Part shown: in pieces, positions 8,134 to 17,077 of the stretch
Layout of the letters: every line of letters begins with the position of its first letter
Position numbering within the stretch: position 1 is the stretch's first letter
Assembly: GCF_001438805.1 (NCBI RefSeq)
Contig: NZ_JQCF01000019.1
Coordinates: 8,548 to 43,459, forward strand
Direction of reading: 5' to 3'
DNA from: Companilactobacillus kimchiensis
GTDB lineage: Bacteria > Bacillota > Bacilli > Lactobacillales > Lactobacillaceae
Length of the DNA: 34,912 nucleotides
The notes under the pieces: generated by a model
Told to the model about the DNA's origin: nothing
The model's database searches: none
Seen by the model: only the letters and a program-made list of their open reading frames with translations
Made by a program: the position numbers and the translations under genes

Positions 8134-9270
8134 ATGAAATTTTCTATTGACCGATCAAGATTCATAAATCAAACAAGTAACGTTCAGAGAGCAATTTCAA
8201 CAAAGACTACTATTCCTATATTGACAGGAATGAAATTAGACCTTTCAGAAAATAGTCTAACAATTACCGGAAGTAATTCAGACATTTCAATTACATCTTT
8301 TATTTCCAAGGAAAATTCAGATAACGATTTAAAAATCGAAAGTGTTGGCTCAATTGTTTTACCAGCTAGATTTTTCAATGAAATTATTAAAAAACTTCCT
8401 GGTGATAATTTTGAACTTGAAGTTTTGAACAATAATCAAACTTTAATTACTTCAGGCGTTTCAGAATTTACTATTAATGGTTTAGATGCCGTCAATTATC
8501 CACATCTGCCTGATGTTGAAACTGACAATCAATTAGTTTTACCCACAGATGTTTTTAAAGAAGTTGTTAATCAAACTGTTATTGCTGTTTCTACTCAAGA
8601 AAGTCGTCCAGTATTAACCGGTGTTAACTTCTTGATCACAAGTGAGGGTCTGACTGCGGTTGCCACTGATAGTCACCGTCTTTCACAAAGAAGGATCAAT
8701 ATTACAAGTGATGAAGACTACAACTTAATTATTCCGGGTAAGAGTTTGACTGAATTGGTTAGAACTATCAGCGACTCTGTTAAGGAAATCTCAATGTCAA
8801 TTTCTGAAAACCAAGTATTATTCAGTTTTGACAACATCATGTTTTATTCAAGACTGCTTGATGGTAGATATCCAGAAACAAATCGTTTGATTCCAGACGA
8901 ATCCAACACGCTATTAACTTTTGACTCTTCAAATCTTTTAGCCTCAGTTGAACGTGCTTCACTTCTTTCACATGAAAGTAGAAATAATGTTATCAAACTT
9001 GAAATTAAAGCTGTTGATAAAAAAGCCACTCTTTATGGAAATTCACCTGAAGTTGGTACCGTTGAAGAAGTACTAGATTTCGACAAACTTGAAGGTGATG
9101 ATTTAGAGATTTCTTTCAACCCTGATTATTTGAAAGATGCTTTAAGATCATTCGGAAGTAACACTACTATTGAAATGAGTTTTACATCTCCACTTCACCC
9201 ATTTACTTTAAGACCGGTTGAAGATCGTGATAATTTCGTGCAACTTATTACTCCAGTACGAACATTTTAA
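8134..9270 (+). CDS. dnaN: DNA polymerase III beta subunit (sliding clamp)
   Basis: Ring-shaped clamp that tethers the replicative polymerase to DNA and binds many repair and regulatory proteins through its hydrophobic pocket. Length 378 covers the three tandem clamp domains. The middle region with VSTQESRPVLTGVNF and TDSHRLSQRR is typical of domain 2, and the C-terminus FVQLITPVRTF has the conserved end of bacterial clamps. The ATG follows AAGGGAG (8121-8127). A strong terminator follows, so dnaN is not co-transcribed with yaaA-recF. The coding sequence contains a perfect DnaA box. Confidence 0.99.
   Translation: MKFSIDRSRFINQTSNVQRAISTKTTIPILTGMKLDLSENSLTITGSNSDISITSFISKENSDNDLKIESVGSIVLPARFFNEIIKKLPGDNFELEVLNNNQTLITSGVSEFTINGLDAVNYPHLPDVETDNQLVLPTDVFKEVVNQTVIAVSTQESRPVLTGVNFLITSEGLTAVATDSHRLSQRRINITSDEDYNLIIPGKSLTELVRTISDSVKEISMSISENQVLFSFDNIMFYSRLLDGRYPETNRLIPDESNTLLTFDSSNLLASVERASLLSHESRNNVIKLEIKAVDKKATLYGNSPEVGTVEEVLDFDKLEGDDLEISFNPDYLKDALRSFGSNTTIEMSFTSPLHPFTLRPVEDRDNFVQLITPVRTF
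8496..8504 (+). other. DnaA box inside dnaN
   Basis: An exact TTATCCACA on the plus strand, within the codons for the NYPHL segment of DnaN. One isolated 9-mer could occur by chance, but it lies only about 425 bp from the downstream origin boxes and in the same orientation. Confidence 0.5.
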
Positions 9271-9283
9271 TGTGAAATAGCAA

Positions 9284-9319
9284 AAATAGACTGAATTTCG
9301 GTTCGGTCTATTTTTTTTT
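9284..9319 (+). terminator. Intrinsic terminator after dnaN
   Basis: AAATAGACTGAA (9284-9295) pairs with TTCGGTCTATTT (9302-9313, one G-U pair) around a 6-nt loop, followed by a run of T. Confidence 0.9.
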
Positions 9320-9337
9320 GTCATATTTATTTAAACG

Positions 9338-9417
9338 CCCTAATTTAGCGTAGGGACTTTTCAAAGGTGATTTTAGTGGGTGGATACTAATAATCACGAA
9401 AACCGCTCAAATCGCCT
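9338..9417. other. Two inverted repeats between dnaN terminator and yaaA promoter
   Basis: First, CCCTA...TAGGG (9338-9355). Second, a larger one: AGGTGATTT-T-AGTGG (9365-9379) pairs with CCGCT-C-AAATCGCCT (9403-9417), giving 14 pairs around one mismatch and a 23-nt loop. No T run follows, so it is not a terminator. It lies upstream of the yaaA promoter and so outside that mRNA. Function unknown. Confidence 0.6.
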
Positions 9418-9433
9418 GATATTTCGTTCTGAG

Positions 9434-9462
9434 TTGTTTTTTATTGTGAAAACAACTATAAT
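9434..9462 (+). promoter_or_regulatory. Promoter of the yaaA-recF-gyrB-gyrA operon
   Basis: -35 TTGTTT (9434-9439), 17-bp spacer, perfect -10 TATAAT (9457-9462). An exact inverted repeat GTTGTTTT (9433-9440)/AAAACAAC (9449-9456) covers the -35 box and spacer, which is where a repressor or supercoiling-sensitive element could act. Confidence 0.85.
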
Positions 9463-9508
9463 ATTGATATGTCATTAAATGGATAAATCTAATAAATAGG
9501 GTGTTAAT

Positions 9509-9718
9509 ATGTCTGAAAAAATTAAGCTTGAAACTGAATTTATTACGTTAGGTCAACTTCTAAAAGACGAAGGTGTCATCGCAACTGGTGGCCAAGCTAA
9601 ATGGTTCTTACGAGAAAATTCAGTGCTACTTAATGGCAGTCCTGAAGATCGTCGTGGTAAGAAACTTCGTTCTGGTGATGTAGTTGCCGTTGGTGATCAA
9701 ACGTTTGAAATCGAATAA
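9509..9718 (+). CDS. yaaA: S4-domain RNA-binding protein YaaA
   Basis: A 69-residue protein consisting almost entirely of an S4-like RNA-binding fold (FITLGQLLKDEGVIATGGQAK, then RGKKLRSGDVV). Homologues always sit between dnaN and recF in Firmicutes; the Bacillus homologue is linked to ribosome assembly. The stop TAA is immediately followed by the recF ATG, so translation is probably coupled. The ATG follows AGGGTG at 9498-9503. Confidence 0.93.
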   Translation: MSEKIKLETEFITLGQLLKDEGVIATGGQAKWFLRENSVLLNGSPEDRRGKKLRSGDVVAVGDQTFEIE

Positions 9719-10840
9719 ATGTTTGTAAAAGAACTTAACCTTAAGAATTACCGCAACTATGAATCCTTACAAGTCGATTTTTCACCGAATATTAACGTCT
9801 TTTTGGGTGAGAATGCTCAAGGCAAGACTAATTTATTAGAAGCTATGTATTTTTTAGCTTTAACGAGAAGTCATCGAACATCAAATGACAAGGATCTAAT
9901 TAGATGGGGTAGTGATTTTGCAAGAATCTCCGGCACTGTGATCAAAGATAATTCCAGTCATTTGAAGTTAGATTTGATAATCAGTAAATCTGGTAAAAAG
10001 GCTAAATTGAATAATTTAGAACAACGTAAATTATCCAGTTATATTGGTAATTTAAATGTTGTTCTTTTTTCGCCAGAGGATCTTTCAATCGTGAAAGGAA
10101 ATCCTGGGATTCGTCGCAAGTTCATTGATATGGAATTTGGTCAAATGTCTTCTCAATATTTGAAGACAATGAGTCAGTTTCGATCAGTATTAAAACAACG
10201 CAATGCATACTTAAAAAAACTTCAGCACCGCCAAGCTACCGATATGATTTATTTGGATGTTCTATCAGATCAGTTTTCAGCGTTTTGTGCGGAAGTTGTT
10301 TTTTCGCGCTTACAGTTTCTAAAAAAACTGCAAAACCATATTGAAAGTATTCATGAAAACATTACAGAAGGTAATGAAAAACTGGAAATTGTTTACAATA
10401 CATTTTTCAAGACCGAAGGAAAAACACTTGAAAACATCTATGATATTTTCAAAGAAAATTTCACCAAGAATACTCAAAAAGAAATTCAGCGTGGTGTGAC
10501 CCTCTTTGGACCACATCGTGATGATATTAAATTTTTGGTTAATGATAAGAATGTTCAAGATTTTGGATCACAAGGGCAGCAACGGTCGGTTGCTTTGAGT
10601 TTAAAACTGGCAGAAGTTGAATTAATTAAAGATCAGGTTGGAGATTATCCTATTTTACTATTGGACGATGTTCTATCAGAGCTTGACCATAAAAGACAGA
10701 CCCATTTATTGTCATCGATCAAGGGCGGTATTCAAACTTTTATTACGACAACGTCAATTGACGATGTAGATCCTGAATTAGTTAAAAATCCTAATATCTT
10801 AATTATAAATAATGGCAAAGTTCAACAGGAGGAGATTTAA
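9719..10840 (+). CDS. recF: DNA replication/repair protein RecF
   Basis: SMC-like ATPase that helps RecO/RecR load RecA at single-strand gaps and stalled forks. Walker A GENAQGKT is at 30-37. The ABC-type signature [10 protein letters not shown] is near 281-290, and Walker B/D-loop [12 protein letters not shown] near 312-323. Length 373 is normal. The start abuts the yaaA stop, and the stop overlaps the gyrB ATG by one base, so the operon is very tight. Confidence 0.98.
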   Translation: MFVKELNLKNYRNYESLQVDFSPNINVFLGENAQGKTNLLEAMYFLALTRSHRTSNDKDLIRWGSDFARISGTVIKDNSSHLKLDLIISKSGKKAKLNNLEQRKLSSYIGNLNVVLFSPEDLSIVKGNPGIRRKFIDMEFGQMSSQYLKTMSQFRSVLKQRNAYLKKLQHRQATDMIYLDVLSDQFSAFCAEVVFSRLQFLKKLQNHIESIHENITEGNEKLEIVYNTFFKTEGKTLENIYDIFKENFTKNTQKEIQRGVTLFGPHRDDIKFLVNDKNVQDFGSQGQQRSVALSLKLAEVELIKDQVGDYPILLLDDVLSELDHKRQTHLLSSIKGGIQTFITTTSIDDVDPELVKNPNILIINNGKVQQEEI

Positions 10841-12789
10841 TGGCTGAAGACAGAAAAGCTGAGCTAGATAAAAGAGAAGAGCAAGTCGAAGAATACGACG
10901 CTAGTCAAATTCAAGTTCTTGAAGGACTAGAGGCTGTTCGTAAACGTCCCGGTATGTATATCGGTTCTACTAGTAAACAAGGTTTACATCACCTTGTTTG
11001 GGAAATTATTGATAATGGTATTGATGAAGCTTTGGCTGGTTTCGCTACAAAGATCGAAGTTACTGTTGAACCAGATAACTCCATTACTGTTACTGATGAT
11101 GGACGTGGTATTCCGGTCGATATTCAAAAGAAGACTGGTAAACCTGCGCTTGAAACAGTTTATACAATTTTGCACGCCGGAGGTAAATTCGGTGGTGGCG
11201 GATATAAGGTATCTGGTGGACTCCATGGTGTTGGTGCTTCAGTTGTTAACGCCTTGAGTAGCGAACTAGATGTTGAAGTTGTTCGTAGTGGTAAGAGATA
11301 TGGCATCGATTTTAAACGTGGCAAGGTTAACACTGCTATGCACGTGATCGGTGAAGCTGGTGAATATGAACATGGAACTCGAGTTCATTTTGTTCCAGAT
11401 CCAGATATCTTTACTGAAACGACGGTTTACGATGACAAAGTTTTAACTACTAGAATTCGTGAACTAGCTTTCCTAAATAAAGGTTTAAAACTTACATTTA
11501 CTGATAAAAGAGCTGAAACAGCTGAAAAATTAGTGTTCCACTATGAAGGTGGAATTAAGAGTTATGTTGAGTATTTGGATAAGAATAAAGAAGTTCTATT
11601 TGCAGAACCAATTTATCTTGAAGGTTTCCAAGACGGTATTACCGTTGAAGTTTCTCTACAATATACTGACGAATATCATACTAATTTGATGACTTTTGCT
11701 AATAACATTCACACCTATGAAGGTGGTACTCACGAAGTTGGTTTCAAGACGGCTTTGACACGTGTTATTAATGATTATGCTCATAAAAACAAACTATTAA
11801 AAGATACTGAAAAATTATCAGGTGAAGATGTTCGTGAAGGAATGACAGCTGTTGTTTCTATCAAACATCCTGATCCACAATTTGAAGGTCAAACTAAGAC
11901 AAAACTTGGTAACAGTGATGCCAGAACAATAACTGATCGATTATTTAGTGAACATTTCAATAAATTTTTGATGGAAAATCCTGACGTTGCTAAAAAAATC
12001 GTTGATAAAGGTTCATTAGCAACTAAGGCACGATTAGCTGCTAAACGTGCTCGTGAAGTTACTAGAAAACAAAATGGATTGGAAATTAGTAATTTACCAG
12101 GTAAATTAGCTGATAATGCTAGTAAAGATCCTGCAATTTCTGAAATCTTTATCGTCGAGGGTGATTCAGCCGGTGGTTCTGCAAAGACTGGTCGTTCCCG
12201 TTTGACTCAAGCTATTTTGCCTATTAGAGGTAAAATTTTGAACGTTGAAAAAGCTTCAATGGACAAGATTTTAGCTAATGAAGAAATTAGAACTTTATTT
12301 ACAGCTATGGGAACAGGTTTTGGTGAGGACTTTGATATTTCTAAAGCTAGATATCATAAAGTTATTATCATGACCGATGCCGATGTCGATGGTGCTCATA
12401 TTCGAACATTGCTTTTGACATTGCTTTACAGATATATGCGTCCCATCGTTGATGCGGGCTATGTATATATTGCTAAGCCACCTTTGTATCAAGTTCGCCA
12501 AGGTAAGATGATGCAGTACTTTGATACTGATAAGGAAAAAGATGAATTTGTTGATCAATTACCACCAAAACCAGAACCAAAGATTCAACGTTATAAGGGT
12601 CTTGGTGAAATGGATGCAGATCAATTATGGGAAACAACAATGGATCCTGAAAAGAGAAGATTGGATCGGGTTCATCTCGATGATGCTATTGAAGCAAATG
12701 ATGTTTTCTCGATGTTAATGGGTGACAAAGTTGAACCTAGACGTGAATTCATTGAAGCAAATGCACGTTATGCAGAAGTAGATTACTAG
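10840..12789 (+). CDS. gyrB: DNA gyrase subunit B
   Basis: ATPase subunit of gyrase, which introduces negative supercoils. GHKL ATPase motifs: EIIDN (55-59), DGRGIP (87-92) and GGLHGVG (126-132). [14 protein letters not shown] (440-447) and the metal-binding DADVD (513-517). The C-terminal [10 protein letters not shown] contacts GyrA. Length 649 is typical of Gram-positive GyrB, without the large insert of enterobacteria. The start follows AGGAGG inside recF. The 16-bp gap to gyrA indicates co-transcription. Confidence 0.99.
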   Translation: MAEDRKAELDKREEQVEEYDASQIQVLEGLEAVRKRPGMYIGSTSKQGLHHLVWEIIDNGIDEALAGFATKIEVTVEPDNSITVTDDGRGIPVDIQKKTGKPALETVYTILHAGGKFGGGGYKVSGGLHGVGASVVNALSSELDVEVVRSGKRYGIDFKRGKVNTAMHVIGEAGEYEHGTRVHFVPDPDIFTETTVYDDKVLTTRIRELAFLNKGLKLTFTDKRAETAEKLVFHYEGGIKSYVEYLDKNKEVLFAEPIYLEGFQDGITVEVSLQYTDEYHTNLMTFANNIHTYEGGTHEVGFKTALTRVINDYAHKNKLLKDTEKLSGEDVREGMTAVVSIKHPDPQFEGQTKTKLGNSDARTITDRLFSEHFNKFLMENPDVAKKIVDKGSLATKARLAAKRAREVTRKQNGLEISNLPGKLADNASKDPAISEIFIVEGDSAGGSAKTGRSRLTQAILPIRGKILNVEKASMDKILANEEIRTLFTAMGTGFGEDFDISKARYHKVIIMTDADVDGAHIRTLLLTLLYRYMRPIVDAGYVYIAKPPLYQVRQGKMMQYFDTDKEKDEFVDQLPPKPEPKIQRYKGLGEMDADQLWETTMDPEKRRLDRVHLDDAIEANDVFSMLMGDKVEPRREFIEANARYAEVDY

Positions 12790-12805
12790 GGAGGATGGCA
12801 ATTTA

Positions 12806-15313
12806 ATGGCAGATCATAGAATAGAAAATGTTAATTTGACAGAAGTCATGAAGAATTCCTTCGTAGACTACGCTGCTAGTGTTATCGTGTCACGTGCGTT
12901 ACCTGATGTTCGTGATGGTCTCAAACCAGTTCATCGCCGTATTCTTTATGGTATGAATGAGTTGGGTGTTACACCTGACAAGCCATACAAGAAGAGTGCC
13001 CGTTTTGTTGGGGATATCATGGGTAAATATCACCCCCATGGGGATTCGGCTATTTATGAATCAATGGTTAGAATGGCGCAGGACTTCAGTTATCGTTATC
13101 CGTTAGTTGATGGACATGGTAACTTTGGTTCAATCGATGGTGATCCACCTGCTGCGATGCGTTATACCGAAGCTAGAATGAGTAAGATGGCAGTTGAAAT
13201 GTTGCGAGATATCAACAAAGATACTGTTGACCTTGTTCCTAACTACGATGGTGAAGAAAAAGAACCAATGGTTTTGCCAGCTAGATTCCCTAACCTTTTG
13301 GTTAATGGAGCAACTGGTATTGCCGTTGGTATGACAACCAATATTCCATCACATAATCTAAAAGAAGTTATTGATGCACTCCATATTTTGATGAGAAATA
13401 AGGAAGCAACTGTGGCTGATTTGATGAAGGTTATTCCTGGACCTGATTTCCCAACTGGCGGAATTATCATGGGCCGTTCTGGTATCAGAAAGGCATATGA
13501 AACTGGTAAAGGAACTATCATTCTTCGTGCCAAAGTAGATGTTGTTACTAAGAAGAGTGGAGCCGAACAGATTATCGTGACGGAACTTCCATACATGGTC
13601 AATAAAGCTCGTCTTGTTGAAAGAATTGCTGAATTGGCTCGTGAAAAGAAGCTTGAAGGTATTACTGATTTGAACGATGAATCTGACCGTGAAGGTATGC
13701 GGATCGTAATTGATCTTCGTCGTGATATGAGTGCTTCTGTTCTCTTAAATAACCTTTACAAATTAACTCAATTACAAATTTCATATGGTATCAACATGGT
13801 TGCTATCGTTGGTAAAACACCAAAGGTCTTTACTCTTAAAGGCGTCTTAGTGGAATACTTGAAGCATCAAGAAGTTGTTATCAGACGAAGAACTGAATTT
13901 GAATTAAAACGTGCTAAGGCTCGGGCACATATCCTTGAAGGATTGAGAATTGCCTTGGATCATATTGATGAGATTATCAAGATCATCCGTGGATCACAAA
14001 CTTCAGCGATTGCTAAACAAACTTTGATGGATAGCTATAAACTATCTGACAAACAATCACAAGCTATCCTTGATATGCGTTTGGTTCGTTTGACTGGTTT
14101 GGAACGTGATAAGGTTGAAGCTGAATATCAAGATCTATTAGTAAAAATTGCTGACTTTGAAGATATCTTGGCTAAACCTGAACGTGTCGACAAAATTATT
14201 TATGATGAATTGCTAGAAATTCAAGAAAAATTCGGTGATCCAAGAAGAACTGAAATTCGTGCTAGTGAAGTTGCTAACATCGAAGATGAAGATCTAATTG
14301 AAGAAGAGAATATCTTGATTGTTTTGACACATAATGGTTATATCAAACGTTTATCTGCTGATGAATTCCGTGTTCAAAATCGTGGTGGCCGTGGTGTTCA
14401 AGGAATGGGGATTCATGATGATGATTTCATTGAACAAATGATTTATACATCGACACATGACCGCCTCTTGTTCTTTACCAACGCGGGTAAGGTTTATCGT
14501 ATCAAAGGGTACGAGGTCCCTGAATATGGCCGTACAGCCAAAGGAATCCCTGTTATCAACCTTCTAAACATTGAGAAGGGTGAAAAGATTGAAACAGTCA
14601 TCAATGTCGATCGTGATGTTGACCGTGACAATTCATTCTTATTCTTTGTAACTAAGTACGGAACTGTTAAGCGTACACCGGTAAATGACTTTGCTAATAT
14701 CAGACATTCTGGTTTGCGTGCCATTACTTTGAAGGATGAAGACGAACTTAATAATGTCTTCTTAACTGACGGTGAAAAAGTTATTATAATCGGTACTCAT
14801 AAAGGTTATGCCGTAACATTTAAAGAAAGTGATGTTCGTCCAATGGGTAGAACTGCTTCTGGTGTTCGTGGTATCAAACTCCGTGAGGAAGATTACGTTA
14901 TTGGTTCATCAATTGCCAAAGCTGATCAAGAAATTCTAACTATTTCCGAAAATGGTTATGGTAAGAGAACTTCAGTCAGCGAATATCCAGTTAAGGGTCG
15001 TGGTGGTAAAGGTATCAAAACTGCCAACGTTACTGAAAAGAACGGACCTATTGCCGGATTAACAGTTGTTGATGGTAAAGAAGATATCATGTTAATTACC
15101 AATAAGGGTGTCATGATTCGTTTCGATGTCGAAAGTGTATCGCAAACTGGTCGTGCTACTCTGGGTGTTAGATTAATCAAGGTTGATGATAAATCAATCG
15201 TTTCGACAATGACTAAAATTGCTGAAGATGAAACCGAAGATTCAACTGATGAAAATTCAACTGAATCAACACCAGATTCAGATTCTGAAGCAAATAAAAC
15301 AGATAATAATTAA
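12806..15313 (+). CDS. gyrA: DNA gyrase subunit A
   Basis: Breakage-reunion subunit of gyrase. The active-site tyrosine is Tyr120 in AAMRYTE. The quinolone-resistance-determining region reads HGDSAIYE (78-85), with the usual susceptible-type Ser81 and Glu85. The C-terminal DNA-wrapping beta-pinwheel carries the GyrA box QNRGGRG (524-530), which marks true gyrase rather than topoisomerase IV ParC. The last 30 or so residues are an acidic D/E/S/T-rich tail. Length 835 is normal. The start follows GGGAGGATGG. A terminator follows. Confidence 0.99.
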   Translation: MADHRIENVNLTEVMKNSFVDYAASVIVSRALPDVRDGLKPVHRRILYGMNELGVTPDKPYKKSARFVGDIMGKYHPHGDSAIYESMVRMAQDFSYRYPLVDGHGNFGSIDGDPPAAMRYTEARMSKMAVEMLRDINKDTVDLVPNYDGEEKEPMVLPARFPNLLVNGATGIAVGMTTNIPSHNLKEVIDALHILMRNKEATVADLMKVIPGPDFPTGGIIMGRSGIRKAYETGKGTIILRAKVDVVTKKSGAEQIIVTELPYMVNKARLVERIAELAREKKLEGITDLNDESDREGMRIVIDLRRDMSASVLLNNLYKLTQLQISYGINMVAIVGKTPKVFTLKGVLVEYLKHQEVVIRRRTEFELKRAKARAHILEGLRIALDHIDEIIKIIRGSQTSAIAKQTLMDSYKLSDKQSQAILDMRLVRLTGLERDKVEAEYQDLLVKIADFEDILAKPERVDKIIYDELLEIQEKFGDPRRTEIRASEVANIEDEDLIEEENILIVLTHNGYIKRLSADEFRVQNRGGRGVQGMGIHDDDFIEQMIYTSTHDRLLFFTNAGKVYRIKGYEVPEYGRTAKGIPVINLLNIEKGEKIETVINVDRDVDRDNSFLFFVTKYGTVKRTPVNDFANIRHSGLRAITLKDEDELNNVFLTDGEKVIIIGTHKGYAVTFKESDVRPMGRTASGVRGIKLREEDYVIGSSIAKADQEILTISENGYGKRTSVSEYPVKGRGGKGIKTANVTEKNGPIAGLTVVDGKEDIMLITNKGVMIRFDVESVSQTGRATLGVRLIKVDDKSIVSTMTKIAEDETEDSTDENSTESTPDSDSEANKTDNN

Positions 15314-15318
15314 AAAAT

Positions 15319-15388
15319 AATCGTTTCTGCGTATTTTGATATGTACCCCAAAAGGGATGCGTGTCAGGCAGAAACGATTTTTATTTTG
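15319..15388 (+). terminator. Intrinsic terminator after gyrA
   Basis: AATCGTTTCTGC (15319-15330) pairs exactly with GCAGAAACGATT (15368-15379), followed by TTTATTTT. The 37-nt loop is long and contains a small CCCC/GGG hairpin. Confidence 0.85.
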
Positions 15389-15416
15389 GATAGTTCTAGT
15401 AATTGGTAGGAAATTA

Positions 15417-15425
15417 TGATAAACT
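15417..15425 (+). promoter_or_regulatory. Candidate extended -10 promoter of rpsF-ssb-rpsR
   Basis: TG-A-TAAACT forms an extended -10 between the gyrA terminator and rpsF. No good -35 at 17 bp. Transcription would start near 15432, giving an 80-nt leader. Confidence 0.5.
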
Positions 15426-15430
15426 AATAA

Positions 15431-15505
15431 GCCGTGAGTATAAAAATGTAGTTAATTTATGCTCCTTGTTCCTCAATTGGAACCATTAGACCATAAGGAG
15501 GTGTA
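15431..15505 (+). promoter_or_regulatory. Structured rpsF leader (possible S6:S18 binding RNA)
   Basis: A stem GAGTATAAA (15436-15444)/TTTATGCTC (15456-15464, one U-G pair) stands just after a CCG (15432-15434). A competing helix CTCCTTGT (15462-15469)/ATAAGGAG (15493-15500) would bury the rpsF Shine-Dalgarno sequence. The two helices share bases 15462-15464 and exclude each other. Bacterial rpsF leaders that bind the S6:S18 complex use a CCG-bearing stem. The identity here is inference. Confidence 0.5.
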
Positions 15506-15511
15506 CAGTCC

Positions 15512-15808
15512 ATGGCTGAAGCACATTACGAAATCACATATATCATTAAACCTGATATGGAAGAAGACGCAAAGAAGGTATTGATCGATCGTTACGATAA
15601 GATTCTTACTGACAACGGCGCCAAAGTAATCGACTCAAAAGACTGGGAAAAGAAACGTTTAGCATATGAAATCGCTAATTACAAAGAAGGTATTTACCAT
15701 ATTGTAAATGCTGAATCTGATAACGATGATGCAATTAACGAATTTGACCGTCTTTCAAAGATCGACGATAACATTCTTCGTCACATGATCATTAGACGCG
15801 AAAACTAG
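15512..15808 (+). CDS. rpsF: 30S ribosomal protein S6
   Basis: Binds the central domain of 16S rRNA as a heterodimer with S18. The start [14 protein letters not shown] and the end RHMIIRREN are characteristic, and length 98 is normal. The ATG is preceded by AAGGAGGTG. It is the first gene of the conserved rpsF-ssb-rpsR operon. Expression is probably tuned by the leader structure that can cover this ribosome site. Confidence 0.98.
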   Translation: MAEAHYEITYIIKPDMEEDAKKVLIDRYDKILTDNGAKVIDSKDWEKKRLAYEIANYKEGIYHIVNAESDNDDAINEFDRLSKIDDNILRHMIIRREN

Positions 15809-15811
15809 TTT

Positions 15812-15827
15812 TGTTTCACGTGAAACA
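15812..15827. other. parS: parS-like ParB (Spo0J) binding site
   Basis: TGTTTCACGTGAAACA is a perfect 16-bp palindrome identical to the Firmicutes parS consensus; flanking T and A extend it to 18 bp. It lies in the 37-bp gap between rpsF and ssb, about 7.7 kb from the downstream DnaA boxes. parS sites cluster near oriC and load ParB for chromosome segregation. parA and parB are not in this window. Confidence 0.88.
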
Positions 15828-15845
15828 ATTTAAGGAGGCAGATAA

Positions 15846-16481
15846 ATGATTAATCGAGTAGTTCTAGTTGGACGCCTGACACGTGATCCTGAATTGAGAT
15901 ATACTTCTAACGGAGCAGCGGTTGCCAGTTTTACAGTTGCTGTAAACAGACAATTCACTAATTCTCAAGGAGATCGTGATGCCGATTTTATCGGTTGTAC
16001 TATTTGGAGAAAAGCTGCCGAGAACTTTGCTAATTTCACTAAAAAAGGTTCTCTTGTAGGAATCGATGGACGTATTCAGACAAGTTCATATGATAACCAA
16101 CAAGGTCAAAGAGTCTACAGAACAGATGTAGTTGTTGAGAATTTCTCACTGCTTGAATCTCGTGCTGAAAGTGAAAGAAGAGGTTCTGAAGGTAGTAACA
16201 ACTCTAATCAAGCACCTAGCTATAATAATTCAAACCAATCAAGTCCGTCTTCTTACGGAAACAATAATAGTAATAACAACAGTTACAATAACAGCAGCAA
16301 TGCTGGTAGTGGTAACAGTAGTAATTACAACAACAGTAATAACAGTTCAAGTACTAGTTCTAACAGTAACAACAATAATAATAACAACAATCAATCTAAC
16401 AATTCTAACAACAATATGACAGATCCTTTTGCTGATAACAGTAAACCGATTGACATATCTGATGATGATTTACCATTTTAA
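15846..16481 (+). CDS. ssb: Single-stranded DNA-binding protein
   Basis: Tetrameric protein coating single-stranded DNA in replication and repair. The OB fold (about 1-108) begins [20 protein letters not shown] and has the conserved [14 protein letters not shown]. Residues about 118-190 form a disordered linker almost wholly of Asn and Ser. The tail ends in the acidic tip DISDDDLPF (203-211), the docking site for partner proteins. The 211 residues exceed the usual 160-175 because of the linker. The ATG follows AAGGAGG. It lies between rpsF and rpsR as in other Firmicutes. Confidence 0.98.
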   Translation: MINRVVLVGRLTRDPELRYTSNGAAVASFTVAVNRQFTNSQGDRDADFIGCTIWRKAAENFANFTKKGSLVGIDGRIQTSSYDNQQGQRVYRTDVVVENFSLLESRAESERRGSEGSNNSNQAPSYNNSNQSSPSSYGNNNSNNNSYNNSSNAGSGNSSNYNNSNNSSSTSSNSNNNNNNNNQSNNSNNNMTDPFADNSKPIDISDDDLPF

Positions 16482-16504
16482 TATAGAAGGGAGCAATTAA
16501 TATA

Positions 16505-16741
16505 ATGGCCCAACAAAGAAGAGGCGGACGTAGAAGACGTAAAGTTGACTTCATCGCTGCTAATCATATCGAATACATCGACTACAAGGATACAGAACTA
16601 CTAAAGAGATTTATCTCAGAACGTGGTAAGATCCTTCCTAGACGTGTTACAGGTACAAGTGCTAAGAACCAACGTAAGCTAACTATTGCTATCAAGCGTT
16701 CAAGAATCATGGCTCTATTACCATTCGTTGCAGAAGACTAA
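16505..16741 (+). CDS. rpsR: 30S ribosomal protein S18
   Basis: Partner of S6 on 16S rRNA. A 78-residue basic protein with the typical core [20 protein letters not shown] and [14 protein letters not shown] followed by the C-terminal [12 protein letters not shown]. The start follows AAGGGAG with a gap of 10 bases. It is the last gene of the operon, directly followed by a terminator. Confidence 0.98.
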   Translation: MAQQRRGGRRRRKVDFIAANHIEYIDYKDTELLKRFISERGKILPRRVTGTSAKNQRKLTIAIKRSRIMALLPFVAED

Positions 16742-16752
16742 TTTTGTAATTT

Positions 16753-16783
16753 AAAAAGATCACATTCAGGTGGTCTTTTTTTT
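16753..16783 (+). terminator. Intrinsic terminator after rpsR
   Basis: AAAAAGATCAC (16753-16763) pairs with GTGGTCTTTTT (16770-16780, one U-G pair) around a 6-nt loop, followed by more T. The GATCAC/GTGGTC core is the same as in the terminator after rpmH. Confidence 0.92.
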
Positions 16784-16818
16784 ATGCACTCTAAATGGCT
16801 TTGCCGTTTAGAGTGCAT
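16784..16818. repeat. Near-perfect 16-bp hairpin with 3-nt loop
   Basis: The arm 16784-16799 (starts ATGCACTCTAAA, ends GGC) pairs with 16803-16818 along its full length with one T-G pair; the loop is TTT. No T run follows on either strand. It directly abuts the rpsR terminator, in the 336-bp gene-free stretch 16742-17077. Function unknown. Confidence 0.75.
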
Positions 16819-16840
16819 TATTCGGATACTAGGAAATATT

Positions 16841-16890
16841 AAATATCTGTTTTGACTGAGTATTATGGGTCAGTTGAAACGGATATTTTT
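16841..16890 (+). repeat. 19-bp hairpin followed by T run
   Basis: Arms 16841-16859 (AAATATCTGTTTTGACTGA) and 16870-16888 pair over 19 positions, including G-U pairs, around a 10-nt loop. The second arm runs into TTTTT (16886-16890), so on the plus strand it looks like a terminator, yet no gene lies between it and the rpsR terminator. It may be a second terminator or the end of a small RNA. Confidence 0.6.
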
Positions 16891-16989
16891 AGTATGCCCA
16901 TTTAGATAGGTTAAAGTAAGAAACAGCTTTTCCATATGTTTTAATATTAAAAATGCTTATGAATGGTACCGCTTTCTAAAAACGTTTAA

Positions 16990-17060
16990 AATGTCATATA
17001 TATTTGACATTAAATACGAATAGAATTAAAGTTAATGTGTAATATATATATGACATTAAA
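16990..17060 (+). promoter_or_regulatory. Promoter and repeated operator-like sites of the HTH/DUF3278 pair
   Basis: An exact dyad AATGTCA-N8-TGACATT (16990-17011) contains a perfect -35 TTGACA (17004-17009); TAAAGT (17027-17032) is a possible -10 at 17 bp. A second copy of the A+T-rich half-site ending TGACATTAAA occurs at 17044-17060, itself part of a TTAATGT...ACATTAA dyad (17032-17059). The placement suggests autoregulation by the downstream HTH protein. Confidence 0.65.
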
Positions 17061-17077
17061 GGGATGATAGATCAATC

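Noticed and set aside
12890-12897. CACGTG core inside gyrA as a second parS site
   Set aside because: Only the central six bases match; the flanking bases do not follow the 16-bp consensus.
12806-15313. ParC (topoisomerase IV) instead of GyrA
   Set aside because: The GyrA box QNRGGRG and position after gyrB identify gyrase.
16132-16419. Open frame in another phase of ssb, rich in Thr/Ile/Val
   Set aside because: By-product of the AAC/AGT triplet bias of the SSB linker; ssb itself is certain.
16255-16420. Possible tandem repeat array or CRISPR-like structure
   Set aside because: It is triplet low complexity encoding Asn/Ser in frame with ssb; no regular repeat-spacer pattern.
16963-16977. 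cre (CcpA) site upstream of the HTH/DUF3278 pair
   Set aside because: One mismatch in a conserved position and far from the predicted -35; mentioned only as a possibility.
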